Assembly (NCBI GenBank): GCA_007123195.1
Contig: SKLO01000324.1
Coordinates: 1-14,425 of the forward strand
Direction: 5' to 3'
DNA length: 14,425 bases
From: Verrucomicrobiales bacterium
Lineage (GTDB): Bacteria > Verrucomicrobiota > Verrucomicrobiia > Verrucomicrobiales > SKLO01
Each line of letters begins with the position of its first letter. The stretch's first letter is position 1. The position numbers were made by a program, and so were the translations under genes. Below are positions 1-9,520 of the stretch, one piece after another. Below the pieces are notes generated by a model. That model was not told where the DNA came from. It did not search any database and saw nothing but the letters and a program-made list of their open reading frames with translations.

Positions 1-433
1 CGCCGTCGCCTGCCCCCGCGGCGCGGGCGGCGGCGGATTCGAGCAGGCGCGCGCCTTCCTCGGCCTCGACCTCAACCTGCTGGCCGGCGTCGAGCTTGAC
101 CTTGAACCCATGCCGCCAGGTCAGCCATGGCTCGGCCCAGGCCTCGATGGTCAGCTCCCAGCACCCGGGCTCGGGAAACTGGCAGGTGGCGCTCCAGCGG
201 TCGTTGTCCGCCGGTTCCATGGCGGTCTCCTGCCAGCCGGAGGTCCCCTGGCGCCGCCATTTCAGCATCGCCCGCACCACGTCGTGGCCGTCCTTGAAGA
301 TGTCGGCCCAGAGTGTCAGCGGTTCGCCGACGACACGTTTGACCGGCAAGCGCCCGCCGTTGACGAGCGGGTAGACCTCCTCGATCACGACCGAGGGGGC
401 GTGTTGCACGGATTTAAGCAGCTGGGCCGTCAC
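1..433 (-). CDS. glgE: GlgE, alpha-1,4-glucan:maltose-1-phosphate maltosyltransferase (N-terminal part; gene runs off left edge)
   Basis: GlgE transfers maltose from maltose-1-phosphate to the non-reducing end of alpha-1,4-glucan in the cytoplasm, the polymerising step of the trehalose-to-glucan (GlgE) route. Only the first ~144 codons are here. They match what I know of the family's N-terminal domain (DUF3416): VVIEEVYPLVNGGRLPVKRV (about residues 15-34), then GEPLTLWADIFKDGHDVV, MEPADNDRWSATCQF and WELTIEAWAEPWLTWR. The catalytic GH13_3 barrel lies beyond the window, so catalytic residues cannot be checked. The start chosen is GTG at 433 (VTAQLLKSVQH), because homology begins about 14 residues later. 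The frame stays open upstream without a better start or homology. There is no Shine-Dalgarno sequence, but a promoter-like pair ends 6 nt upstream, hinting at a leaderless transcript. It is divergent from smc. The family call is firm; the exact start is less so. Confidence 0.87.
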   Translation of the reverse strand, partial: MTAQLLKSVQHAPSVVIEEVYPLVNGGRLPVKRVVGEPLTLWADIFKDGHDVVRAMLKWRRQGTSGWQETAMEPADNDRWSATCQFPEPGCWELTIEAWAEPWLTWRHGFKVKLDAGQQVEVEAEEGARLLESAAARAAGAGDG

Positions 434-439
434 GCCGCT

Positions 440-468
440 ATGAAAGGGGGCACCTGAGCCGGTGGCAA
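440..468 (-). promoter_or_regulatory. Candidate glgE promoter giving a leaderless mRNA
   Basis: On the minus strand TTGCCA (463-468, 5 of 6 matches to the sigma70 -35) is followed by a 17-nt spacer and TTTCAT (440-445, 4 of 6 matches to -10). Exactly 6 nt then separate it from the GTG at 433, so transcription would begin at or next to the start codon. This fits the lack of a Shine-Dalgarno sequence. Matches this weak can occur by chance; the call relies on position and on the same geometry at the solute-binding-protein gene. Confidence 0.3.
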
Positions 469-546
469 CGATTTTTTCGGCGGTGGCGGGGTGGCGGAGG
501 GGCAATCCCGCGGGGCGCTCCGCGGTGGCGAGGCGGATGGCATGCG

Positions 547-659
547 TTGGCAACGGCAGGGCGAACCGTCGATGGCGAGCCGCGTTCGCCGGACCGGCGC
601 GGAGATGGGGGCAACGGTGGTCCAGAGTGCAGGCAGACATTCCTGTCTGCCGTTGCCAA
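547..659. repeat. 113-bp element bounded by a perfect 13-bp inverted repeat with an internal hairpin
   Basis: TTGGCAACGGCAG (547-559) and its exact reverse complement CTGCCGTTGCCAA (647-659) bound 87 bp. Inside, GGCAGACA (632-639), a TTCC loop and TGTCTGCC (644-651) form a perfect 8-bp hairpin whose right arm overlaps the right terminal repeat. A further GGCAACGG (610-617) can pair with CCGTTGCC (650-657), giving an alternative longer stem. No coding potential and no clear target-site duplication were seen. Possible readings are a REP-like or MITE-like dispersed repeat, or a regulatory or small-RNA structure between glgE and smc. The hairpin recalls a palindrome I associate with dispersed repeats in PVC genomes; that is memory, not a search result. 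Confidence 0.6.
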
Positions 660-913
660 TGACTGGACGATGGCCAAGCCTCATCAGCCCGAGCGCGGGG
701 GAAGCCGCCCGATCCCCCAAGGGTCCAGCCCGTGGGCACGCCGTCGGGTGGTGTCGCGAGACCGGAGTCCGGCTCGGCAACCCAAGATACAGGGGGTGCA
801 TTGCCGCATCACCACAAGATATAGCGCTCCGCCTGTTTTCCGCTTGCCACCTTGCCCAACTCAAGCTAGTCGGGATGAAGACCACCAAGACCCGCCCCGC
901 AACCCGCGCGGGA

Positions 914-938
914 TTCTACTTAAGAAACGTTAAATATC
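914..938 (+). promoter_or_regulatory. AT-rich patch before smc, possible -10 region
   Basis: In otherwise GC-rich sequence, 914-938 is AT-rich and contains TTAAAT/TAAATA (930-936), a plausible -10 hexamer ending 12-13 nt before the smc ATG. That would give a leader of only about 6 nt. No good -35 hexamer lies 16-18 nt upstream, and no Shine-Dalgarno sequence precedes the ATG. The base composition is directly visible; the promoter reading is inference. Confidence 0.3.
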
Positions 939-948
939 ACCTCATCGC

Positions 949-3900
949 ATGCGCCTCAAGTCCCTTGAACTCCACGGCTTCAAATCGTTCGCCGATCGCA
1001 CCGTGTTCGAATTCCACCCGGGCGTGTCCGGCATTGTCGGCCCCAACGGCTGCGGCAAGTCGAACGTGGTCGATGCGGTCCGCTGGGTGCTGGGCGAAAC
1101 CTCGGCCAAGGCGCTGCGCGGAGGCGAGATGGCCGACGTCATCTTCAACGGCACCGACAAGCGCAAGCCGGTCGGCATGGCCGAGGTGACGCTGACGATG
1201 GCCGACTGCGAGCAGACCCTGAAGGTCGACTACAACGAGTTGTCGGTGACGCGGCGGGTCTATCGCGACGGCAATTCCGAGTATTACCTCAACGGCAACC
1301 GCTGCCGGCTGCGCGACATTCATGAGTTGCTGATGGACACCGGGATCGGGCAGGCGGCCTACTCGATCATGGAGCAGGGCAAGATCGACATGCTGTTGTC
1401 GTCGAAGCCGGAGGATCGCCGGGCGGTGTTCGAGGAGGCGGCCGGCATCACCAAGTTCAAGAGCCAGAAGCGGGAGGCGCTGCGCAAGCTGGAGTATACC
1501 GAGGCCAACCTGCTGCGGGTGGTCGACGTGATCCGCGAGGTCGAGCGGCAGAAGAATTCGCTCCAGCGCCAGGCGCAGAAGGCCCGGCGCTATCAGGTGA
1601 TCCACGACGACCTGCGGGTGTTGGACACGCACCTGTCGCACCACCAGTTCGCGCAGTTGCAGGCCGAGGCGTCGGAGTTGCGCACGTCGATGAAGAGCCG
1701 GGCCGAGGAACAGCAGCAGGTGGCCAGCGGCATCGGCGGGCTGGAGACCAAGGTCGGCGAGGCACGGGCCTTGCTGCAGCAGATCGACAGCGCGCTGGGC
1801 TCCATCCGCCAGCAGTTGGGGCAGGATCAGAGCCGGGCTCAGGCCGCGCGCGACCGGATTCGTTTCAATGAGGAGCGGGCGCGTGAACTGACCAGCCTGA
1901 TCGAGTCGGCCGCCGCCGAGATCGAGGCCACGAAGCAACGGTTGGGCGAGGAGGAGAGCGCGCTTGGCAACGCCGAACACTCGCTGGAGCAGGCCCGCGA
2001 GGCGTTGGCCGGGAAGAAGCAAACGGTGACCGAAGCCGAGCAACAATGCGCCAAGCTGCGGACCGAGCGCGACCGCAGCCAGCAATCCACCCGCGAATTG
2101 GCCGACGAGACCCACCGGCTGGAATCGCGCCTGACCAAGGCGGACGCGCGATTGGCGAGCCTGGAGCAGCAGGGTGCGGCGGACCGGGAGCGCGCCGCGC
2201 GGCTGGCCGAGGAACGCACCGAGTTTGCCAGTAAAAACCAAGCCTTGACTCTTCAGGTTGAACAACTCAAGGATGCCGCGAAGGCCGCCGCCGAGGGTCT
2301 GGGAGGGTGTGAGACCGAGTTGCATGAGGCGGAGAACGCGTTGCGCGAGTGCCAGCTGAAGCGGGATCGTGCCCAGGACCAACTGCAGCAGGCGCAGGGC
2401 GAGTGGGCGCGCAAACAGTCGCGCCTGGAGGTGCTGCGGCAGTTGCTGCTTGAGGGCGAGGGTTTGGAGGAAGGCACCCAGGCGGTGCTGAAGGGACTCG
2501 ACAACCCGGAGCTGTATCAGGGCACCGTGCGCGGTCTGCTGGCCTCGCAACTGAAGGTCGATCCCGCCTTCCACAAGGCCATCGAAGCCGCGCTGGGGCA
2601 TCACCTGCAGACCATCCTGGTGGCCGACTCCTCGGTCGCCGAGAGCATCCTTGAGACCCTCACCGAGACCCGCCGCGGCCGGGTTACGCTGCTGGCGGAA
2701 GATCTTGTGCCGGAACCTCAAGGCCAGTCAGTTGGCAAGGTTCCCAAGGAGGCCATCGCGTGGGCGCGCGACAAGGTGGACGGGCCGCGGTCGCTGCACA
2801 ACCTGCTGCACAGCCTGTTGTCGCGGGTGTTGATCGTGGAGGATCTGGCGACCGCCCGCAAGCTGCGCGCGGAGCTGCCTGACGTGGACTTCGCCACCCG
2901 GCGGGGCGAATTTGTTTCGGCCACCGGCCTGCTGACCGGAGGCGAGGGCCGCGAGGGCGCCGGTTCGATGCTGGAGCGCGAGGAAGAGGTGCGGCGGCTG
3001 GACAAGGAAACCGCCGAATTGGAGTCCACCGTGACCGGCCTGCAACAACAGCTGGAGCAGGCACGCGAACAGCTTGACCTGCAACGGCGTGAGGTCGGCG
3101 CGGGACAGCAACGCCTGCAGCAGGCGCGTTCGCGCGTGGCTCAGGCGGAAGCCGACAGCAACCGGCTGCAACGCGAGCACTCGCAGGCGCTGGCCAGACT
3201 GGAGAATTTCGACTGGGAACAAACCCGGATCCAGCAGCGGCTGGAGCAATCGGAGCAGCAGGCGGTCGAGTTGAATCGCGAGCGCAGCGCCGCGCTGCAG
3301 GCGCTGGACGACCTGCGGCGGCGCACCGGGGAAGCCCAGCGCGAGACCGAGGAGGCCGCCATGCGCGAGGCCGAGGCGGTTGGAGAGCTGAACCAGTTGC
3401 GCACCGCGCTGGCGGTGGAACAGCGCCACATCGAGGCTCTGGAACAGCAGCGTCACCCGCTGCAGCGGCGCCTGCAGGAGTTGTCGGCCCGCATCGAGCA
3501 GCGCCAGCACGAGGCCGATCAGCATCGCCAGCGCATCGACCTCGGTGGCGAGGAATCGGCCACCCTGACCGGACAGCTGGAGGAACTGCAACAGGCAATC
3601 GAGGCCGGCACCCGCCAATGCGGCGAACTGGAGCAACAACGCGAGTCACGCAGCGAACAAATCCGCAGCCTCGACCAGCAGCTTTCGGAGCAACGCCGCC
3701 ATGCCGCCCAGCTGCAGGACGCCCAGGGCCGGGAAGAGGTGCAATTGGCCAAGCTCGACCTCCGCATCGAGCACCTCGTCACCCATGTCCAGGAGCGCTA
3801 CCACGTTGACATCGAATCATTTGAGCCGGATTTTCACACTTTTCTCGTGGCTTTGGACGCGCAGATGAAAAACCGCGCGCGCCTGGCCAAACGACGCGCC

Positions 3901-4770
3901 ACCCTGGCCGCCCGCGACGAGGACGATTCCAGCGGCCAGCCGGAATCGGCCGGCGACACCGGGGCGACCGGCTCCCCCCAGTCCCAGGCCGAGGGCCAGG
4001 AGGACGTGTCCGGGGACGAGCTGGCGTTCCAGCTGCACGACGGCGAGCCCGACTGGAACGAGGTGGCTGCGGTGGTGGCGGAAATGCGCCAGAGGCTCGA
4101 CGCCATGGGACCGGTCAACCTCGACGCCATCGAGGAGTTCGAGGAGCAGGAGCAACGGCTGAACTTCCTGGAGACCGAACACGAGGACCTGGTGAATTCC
4201 AAGGAGGAGCTGCTGCGGGTGATCCAGAAGATCAACGTCGATACCCGCAAGAAATTCGCCCAGACGTTTGAACAGGTGCGGCAGAACTTCCAGCGCACCT
4301 TCCGTGAACTGTTCGGCGAGGGGGCGCGGGCCAATCTGGTGCTGACCGACGACTCCGACCCGCTGGAAAGTGGCATCGAGATCATCGCCAAGCCGCCGGG
4401 CAAGAAGCTGCAGACCATTTCGCTGCTGTCCGGTGGCGAGCGATCGCTGACCGCGGTGGCGATGCTGTTCTCGATCTACATGGTCAAGCCCTCGCCGTTC
4501 TGCGTGCTCGACGAGCTGGACGCCCCGCTCGACGAGGCCAACATCGGCCGGTTCCTCAAGATGCTCGACCGCTTTCTCGACCACAGCCAGTTTGTCATCG
4601 TCACCCACAACAAGCGCACGATGAACCGCTGCGACGTGATGTACGGGGTCACGATGGAGGAGTTCGGCGTCAGCAAGCCGGTGGGCATCCGCATCTCCGG
4701 CAACGAGGAAGACCCGGCGGAACTGCCCGAGGTCCCCGCCAAGAAAAAGACCATAACCGCGATCCAATAG
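949..4770 (+). CDS. smc: SMC chromosome segregation/condensation ATPase
   Basis: SMC is the DNA-loop-extruding ATPase of the bacterial condensin Smc-ScpAB; it dimerises through a hinge and compacts and separates replicated chromosomes. The protein has 1273 residues, somewhat longer than the usual ~1150-1200. The N-terminal head begins MRLKSLELHGFKSF and carries Walker A GPNGCGKSN (31-39) and a Q-loop near SIMEQGKI (~139-146). Gln/Glu/Arg-rich coiled coil runs ~165-500, the hinge ~505-670 (ending near TGLLTGGEGREGAG), and the returning coil ~675-985. The C-terminal head has MGPVNLDAIEEFEE, signature LLSGGE (1159-1164) and Walker B VLDELDAP with D1188/E1189. A low-complexity acidic, Gly/Ser/Gln-rich stretch (~989-1028) interrupts the coil before the C head. 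The ATG at 949 fits the family N-terminus; no Shine-Dalgarno sequence is seen. scpA and scpB are not in the window. Confidence 0.97.
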   Translation: MRLKSLELHGFKSFADRTVFEFHPGVSGIVGPNGCGKSNVVDAVRWVLGETSAKALRGGEMADVIFNGTDKRKPVGMAEVTLTMADCEQTLKVDYNELSVTRRVYRDGNSEYYLNGNRCRLRDIHELLMDTGIGQAAYSIMEQGKIDMLLSSKPEDRRAVFEEAAGITKFKSQKREALRKLEYTEANLLRVVDVIREVERQKNSLQRQAQKARRYQVIHDDLRVLDTHLSHHQFAQLQAEASELRTSMKSRAEEQQQVASGIGGLETKVGEARALLQQIDSALGSIRQQLGQDQSRAQAARDRIRFNEERARELTSLIESAAAEIEATKQRLGEEESALGNAEHSLEQAREALAGKKQTVTEAEQQCAKLRTERDRSQQSTRELADETHRLESRLTKADARLASLEQQGAADRERAARLAEERTEFASKNQALTLQVEQLKDAAKAAAEGLGGCETELHEAENALRECQLKRDRAQDQLQQAQGEWARKQSRLEVLRQLLLEGEGLEEGTQAVLKGLDNPELYQGTVRGLLASQLKVDPAFHKAIEAALGHHLQTILVADSSVAESILETLTETRRGRVTLLAEDLVPEPQGQSVGKVPKEAIAWARDKVDGPRSLHNLLHSLLSRVLIVEDLATARKLRAELPDVDFATRRGEFVSATGLLTGGEGREGAGSMLEREEEVRRLDKETAELESTVTGLQQQLEQAREQLDLQRREVGAGQQRLQQARSRVAQAEADSNRLQREHSQALARLENFDWEQTRIQQRLEQSEQQAVELNRERSAALQALDDLRRRTGEAQRETEEAAMREAEAVGELNQLRTALAVEQRHIEALEQQRHPLQRRLQELSARIEQRQHEADQHRQRIDLGGEESATLTGQLEELQQAIEAGTRQCGELEQQRESRSEQIRSLDQQLSEQRRHAAQLQDAQGREEVQLAKLDLRIEHLVTHVQERYHVDIESFEPDFHTFLVALDAQMKNRARLAKRRATLAARDEDDSSGQPESAGDTGATGSPQSQAEGQEDVSGDELAFQLHDGEPDWNEVAAVVAEMRQRLDAMGPVNLDAIEEFEEQEQRLNFLETEHEDLVNSKEELLRVIQKINVDTRKKFAQTFEQVRQNFQRTFRELFGEGARANLVLTDDSDPLESGIEIIAKPPGKKLQTISLLSGGERSLTAVAMLFSIYMVKPSPFCVLDELDAPLDEANIGRFLKMLDRFLDHSQFVIVTHNKRTMNRCDVMYGVTMEEFGVSKPVGIRISGNEEDPAELPEVPAKKKTITAIQ

Positions 4771-4781
4771 CGGCCAGGACG

Positions 4782-4800
4782 CCGGCTTTGGAACAGCCGG
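4782..4800 (+). terminator. Weak hairpin just after smc, possible transcript end
   Basis: CCGGCT (4782-4787) and AGCCGG (4795-4800) form a perfect 6-bp stem with a 7-nt loop, starting 11 nt after the smc stop codon. No T-run follows, so it is not a classical intrinsic terminator. It may protect the 3' end or pause polymerase, or it may be chance in GC-rich DNA. The rest of 4771-4976 shows no gene or clear promoter. Confidence 0.25.
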
Positions 4801-4976
4801 GCGGAGGCCCTGCCAGGCTTGTCATGGAATAAGCGGGCTACAACGGACTCAGGAACCCAACAGGATCGCAACGGCATCGGCGAACTGAATCCGGCTGTCA
4901 GGCGCATCAGTGGATGCCGACCACCGGTCATTCCCGCGCCTGAAAGCGATCCACCTCCGAGACCTTGTCTGCCGCC

Positions 4977-5831
4977 ATGAATCCGTCCCGCCAAACCACC
5001 TCCACTTCAAAGACCCCTGCCGGTGTCTTCACGCCCGCCACCACCCGCCGCCGGTCACCCGGTTCGGCGACATCGTCGGCAGCATGGGCATGCGTCTGGC
5101 TGGTGTCCGGTTGGCTGGTCCTCGCCGCCGGTGTGACCAGCACCGGGGCGCAGCCGCCACGCGCCGTCGCCGCGGTTGCCGACGGCCTGGAGGAGCTGTA
5201 TCAACGATATGTCACCGGCGACGGGGTGCGTTACGCCGCCTGGCAGGCCAACGCCGGGGATCGCCGGAAACTGGGACAGGCGGCGCAATTCTACGCCGCG
5301 ACCCGAGCCCCGGCCGACCGCAACGAATCACTGGCCTGGCACCTGAATGCCTACAATGTGTGGGTCCTCGAATTGATCATGCGGGTCTACCCGGTCGACG
5401 GGCCGCTGGCGGCCGACGAGGAGTTCTTCGAGCGCCGCAGCATCACCGTGACCGGCCGGCAGATGAGCCTCAACGAGCTGGAGCACGGCATGATCCGCCC
5501 TCGGTTCAAGGAGCCGCGGATTCACTTCGCCGTCAATTGCGCCGCCGCCAGTTGCCCGCCGCTGCATCCGCAGCCGTTCGCAGGCGCCACCCTCGACCGG
5601 ACCCTCGACCGCCTGACCAGGGATTTCGTCAACCGTCATCCCCACGGCGTACGCAGCCAGCGCGGGGGAGCGGTGGTGGCGCTGTCGAAGATCTTCGAAT
5701 GGTATGCCGAGGACTTCGGCGGCGAGCAGGCCTTGGTCAACTACGTCAACCAATACCGCGACCAGGCTCTGGCCGCTGGCGCCGAGGTGACGTTTCTCGA
5801 CTATGACTGGCGCCTGAACGCGGCGAGGTGA
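4977..5831 (+). CDS. DUF547 domain protein, exported or membrane-anchored, function unknown
   Basis: The 284-residue protein has a basic, Ser/Thr-rich N-terminus (1-35), a hydrophobic segment about 36-53 (ACVWLVSGWLVLAAGV) and a possible signal-peptidase site after STGA (A58), then a DUF547 domain. Visible family marks are WHLNAYNVWVLELIM (~121-135), SLNELEHGMIRPRF (~164-177) and RIHFAVNCAAASCPPL (181-196) with the two conserved cysteines C188 and C193. DUF547 proteins are widespread in bacteria and often exported; their activity is not established, so none is assigned. ATG at 4977 was chosen. TTG at 4965 is in frame and would add four residues (MSAA). The n-region is long for a signal peptide, so the true start could be further in. 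No Shine-Dalgarno sequence is present. It sits between smc and glgP on the same strand with ~200-bp gaps on both sides, so separate transcription is likely. Confidence 0.87.
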   Translation: MNPSRQTTSTSKTPAGVFTPATTRRRSPGSATSSAAWACVWLVSGWLVLAAGVTSTGAQPPRAVAAVADGLEELYQRYVTGDGVRYAAWQANAGDRRKLGQAAQFYAATRAPADRNESLAWHLNAYNVWVLELIMRVYPVDGPLAADEEFFERRSITVTGRQMSLNELEHGMIRPRFKEPRIHFAVNCAAASCPPLHPQPFAGATLDRTLDRLTRDFVNRHPHGVRSQRGGAVVALSKIFEWYAEDFGGEQALVNYVNQYRDQALAAGAEVTFLDYDWRLNAAR

Positions 5832-6042
5832 TCCAGCCGGTGCTTGCTGCCCGCGGGTTGGTTTGGATTCGCCTCCCCCCGGCTTTGTTGCCAAACTGGC
5901 CTTGAAACTGCGGGCACACCGGGCCATCAAGCCGTGCCGGCCAAACGCCCGGCGGCCCCTTCGCACCGCCGCCACCGCCGATGGTCCGGCATTCGCCATC
6001 GCATTCCAGCCGCGCCCGCGGTATCCTGCTTCAACCATCATC

Positions 6043-8544
<2,502 letters not shown>

Positions 8545-8548
8545 GCCA

Positions 8549-9412
8549 TCAATCCGTCGCCGCGACCATCAGCCGATCGACCTCCTCGTGGTCGATCGTC
8601 GGCAGCCGGCGGCGCTTGTCACCCAGCCGCGGCACACAGCCGATCAGCGCCTTGGTGTAGGGGTGGCGCGGTGCCTCCAGCACCTGCTCCACGGTGCCGG
8701 TCTCCACGATGTGGCCGCGGAACATCACCGCCACCTTGTCGGCCACGTCACGGATGATGCCGAAATTGTGCGTGATCATTATCAACGACATGTTGAGCGA
8801 CCGCTTCAGCTCGACCAACAAGTCCATGATCTGCTTCTGGATGGTCACGTCGAGCGCAGTGGTCGGCTCGTCCGCCACCAGCAACCCCGGCCGGCAGCAC
8901 AACGCCATCGCGATCATCACCCGTTGCTGCATCCCCCCGCTCAACTCGTGCGGATAAGCCTTGATCCGCTTCTCGGGCTCGATGATGCCGACCCGGTAAA
9001 GCCAGTCGATGATCTCCTGGTCGACGTCCGTCACATCGGGCCGGTGCAGCTTGAGCACCTCGGCCATCTGGCTCCGAATGGTGAACACGGGGTTCAACGA
9101 AGTCGACGGCTCCTGGAACACATAGGCGATCTGGTTGCCTCGCAGCTGCCGCAACTGCCGTTCTTTCATCGCCAGCACCTCCTCCCCCTGCCACAGGATC
9201 TGCCCCTCAAGCCGCGCCGGCGGCTCGGGCAGAAGACGCGTCAACGCCAGCGCCGACACGCTCTTGCCGCTGCCGCTCTCCCCCACCACCGCCAGTGACT
9301 CGCCGGCCGCCAGATCAAACGACACCCCGTGCACGGCACGGAACGGTTCCTGTCCATACGATTCAAAGTCGATCGTCAGGTCGCGGACGGAAAGTTGGGC
9401 AGGCTCGGCCAT
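8549..9412 (-). CDS. Peptide/nickel-type ABC transporter ATPase (OppD/DppD family)
   Basis: Cytoplasmic ATPase energising an ABC importer of the oligopeptide/dipeptide/nickel class. The 287 residues hold every catalytic element: Walker A GESGSGKS (44-51), Q-loop FQEPSTSLNP (Q100), signature LSGGMQQR (157-164), Walker B LLVADEP (D181, E182), D-loop TTALDVT, switch THNFG (H215), and the C-terminal RHPYTKALIGCVPRL (249-263) typical of OppD/F-type subunits. ATG 9412 was chosen because family similarity starts at AQLSVRDLTIDF. An in-frame GTG at 9511 would lie 9 nt after the permease stop and add 33 unconserved residues. Neither start has a clear Shine-Dalgarno sequence. It is last in the minus-strand transporter group. 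Such systems usually use paired D and F ATPases; no second one is in the window, so it either homodimerises or its partner is elsewhere. It is canonical, unlike its divergent permease and binding protein. Confidence 0.93.
   Translation of the reverse strand: MAEPAQLSVRDLTIDFESYGQEPFRAVHGVSFDLAAGESLAVVGESGSGKSVSALALTRLLPEPPARLEGQILWQGEEVLAMKERQLRQLRGNQIAYVFQEPSTSLNPVFTIRSQMAEVLKLHRPDVTDVDQEIIDWLYRVGIIEPEKRIKAYPHELSGGMQQRVMIAMALCCRPGLLVADEPTTALDVTIQKQIMDLLVELKRSLNMSLIMITHNFGIIRDVADKVAVMFRGHIVETGTVEQVLEAPRHPYTKALIGCVPRLGDKRRRLPTIDHEEVDRLMVAATD
8574..8598. other. 9-bp perfect inverted repeat at convergent gene ends
   Basis: CGATCGACC (8574-8582), a 7-nt loop, and GGTCGATCG (8590-8598) lie within the last codons of the ATPase gene, 29 nt beyond the glgP stop codon. 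The convergent stop codons are only 4 bp apart, so any terminator for either gene must lie inside the other. This stem could act in both directions. There is no T-run, and it lies in coding sequence (IDHEEVDR), so it may be incidental. Confidence 0.3.
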
Positions 9413-9520
9413 GATAGTCTGTTGATCTGGGTCTGGTGGATGGTGGAAAAGGAAGACAATGGCCCCATGGCCGGCGGCGCCAGCGACCGAACCGGTCCCG
9501 TCGCGAACCACCCGCCCCCG

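Larger units (their letters stand above)
434..948. other. 515-bp intergenic region between divergent glgE and smc
   Basis: I find no convincing gene here. Open frames exist on both strands, but they are arginine/proline-rich, resemble no family, and are expected by chance at this GC content. The stretch holds the candidate glgE promoter at its left end, a 113-bp inverted-repeat element (547-659), a small palindromic CCGGAGTCCGG (762-772), and an AT-rich patch just before smc. The length is unusual for this compact region. A small RNA or the remnant of a mobile repeat is possible, but nothing specific supports either. Confidence 0.6.

Noticed and set aside
110..457. Plus-strand 115-residue open frame over the glgE N-terminus
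   Set aside because: The opposite strand clearly encodes the GlgE N-terminal domain.
762..772. Palindrome CCGGAGTCCGG in the glgE-smc gap
   Set aside because: Arms of only 5 bp in GC-rich DNA; likely by chance and not placed relative to any promoter.
430..888. 152-residue minus-strand open frame in the glgE-smc gap, with another plus-strand frame (491-1189) across it
   Set aside because: Both cross the inverted-repeat element, are Pro/Arg-rich, and one overlaps the smc start out of frame. No family resemblance.
937..2721. 594-residue open frame antisense to smc (and a similar 303-residue one at 2728-3639)
   Set aside because: Leu/Gln/Arg/Val-rich translation with no family resemblance; it is the expected complement of a Gln/Glu-rich GC-rich coiled-coil gene. 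smc on the plus strand is certain.
5863..6042. 60-residue N-terminal extension of glycogen phosphorylase
   Set aside because: Pro/Arg/Ala-rich sequence not seen in the family; ATG 6043 leads directly into conserved sequence and gives the normal length.
9413..9511. 33-residue N-terminal extension of the ABC ATPase from GTG 9511
   Set aside because: Not conserved in the family and no good ribosome-binding site; kept only as an alternative because it sits 9 nt after the permease stop.
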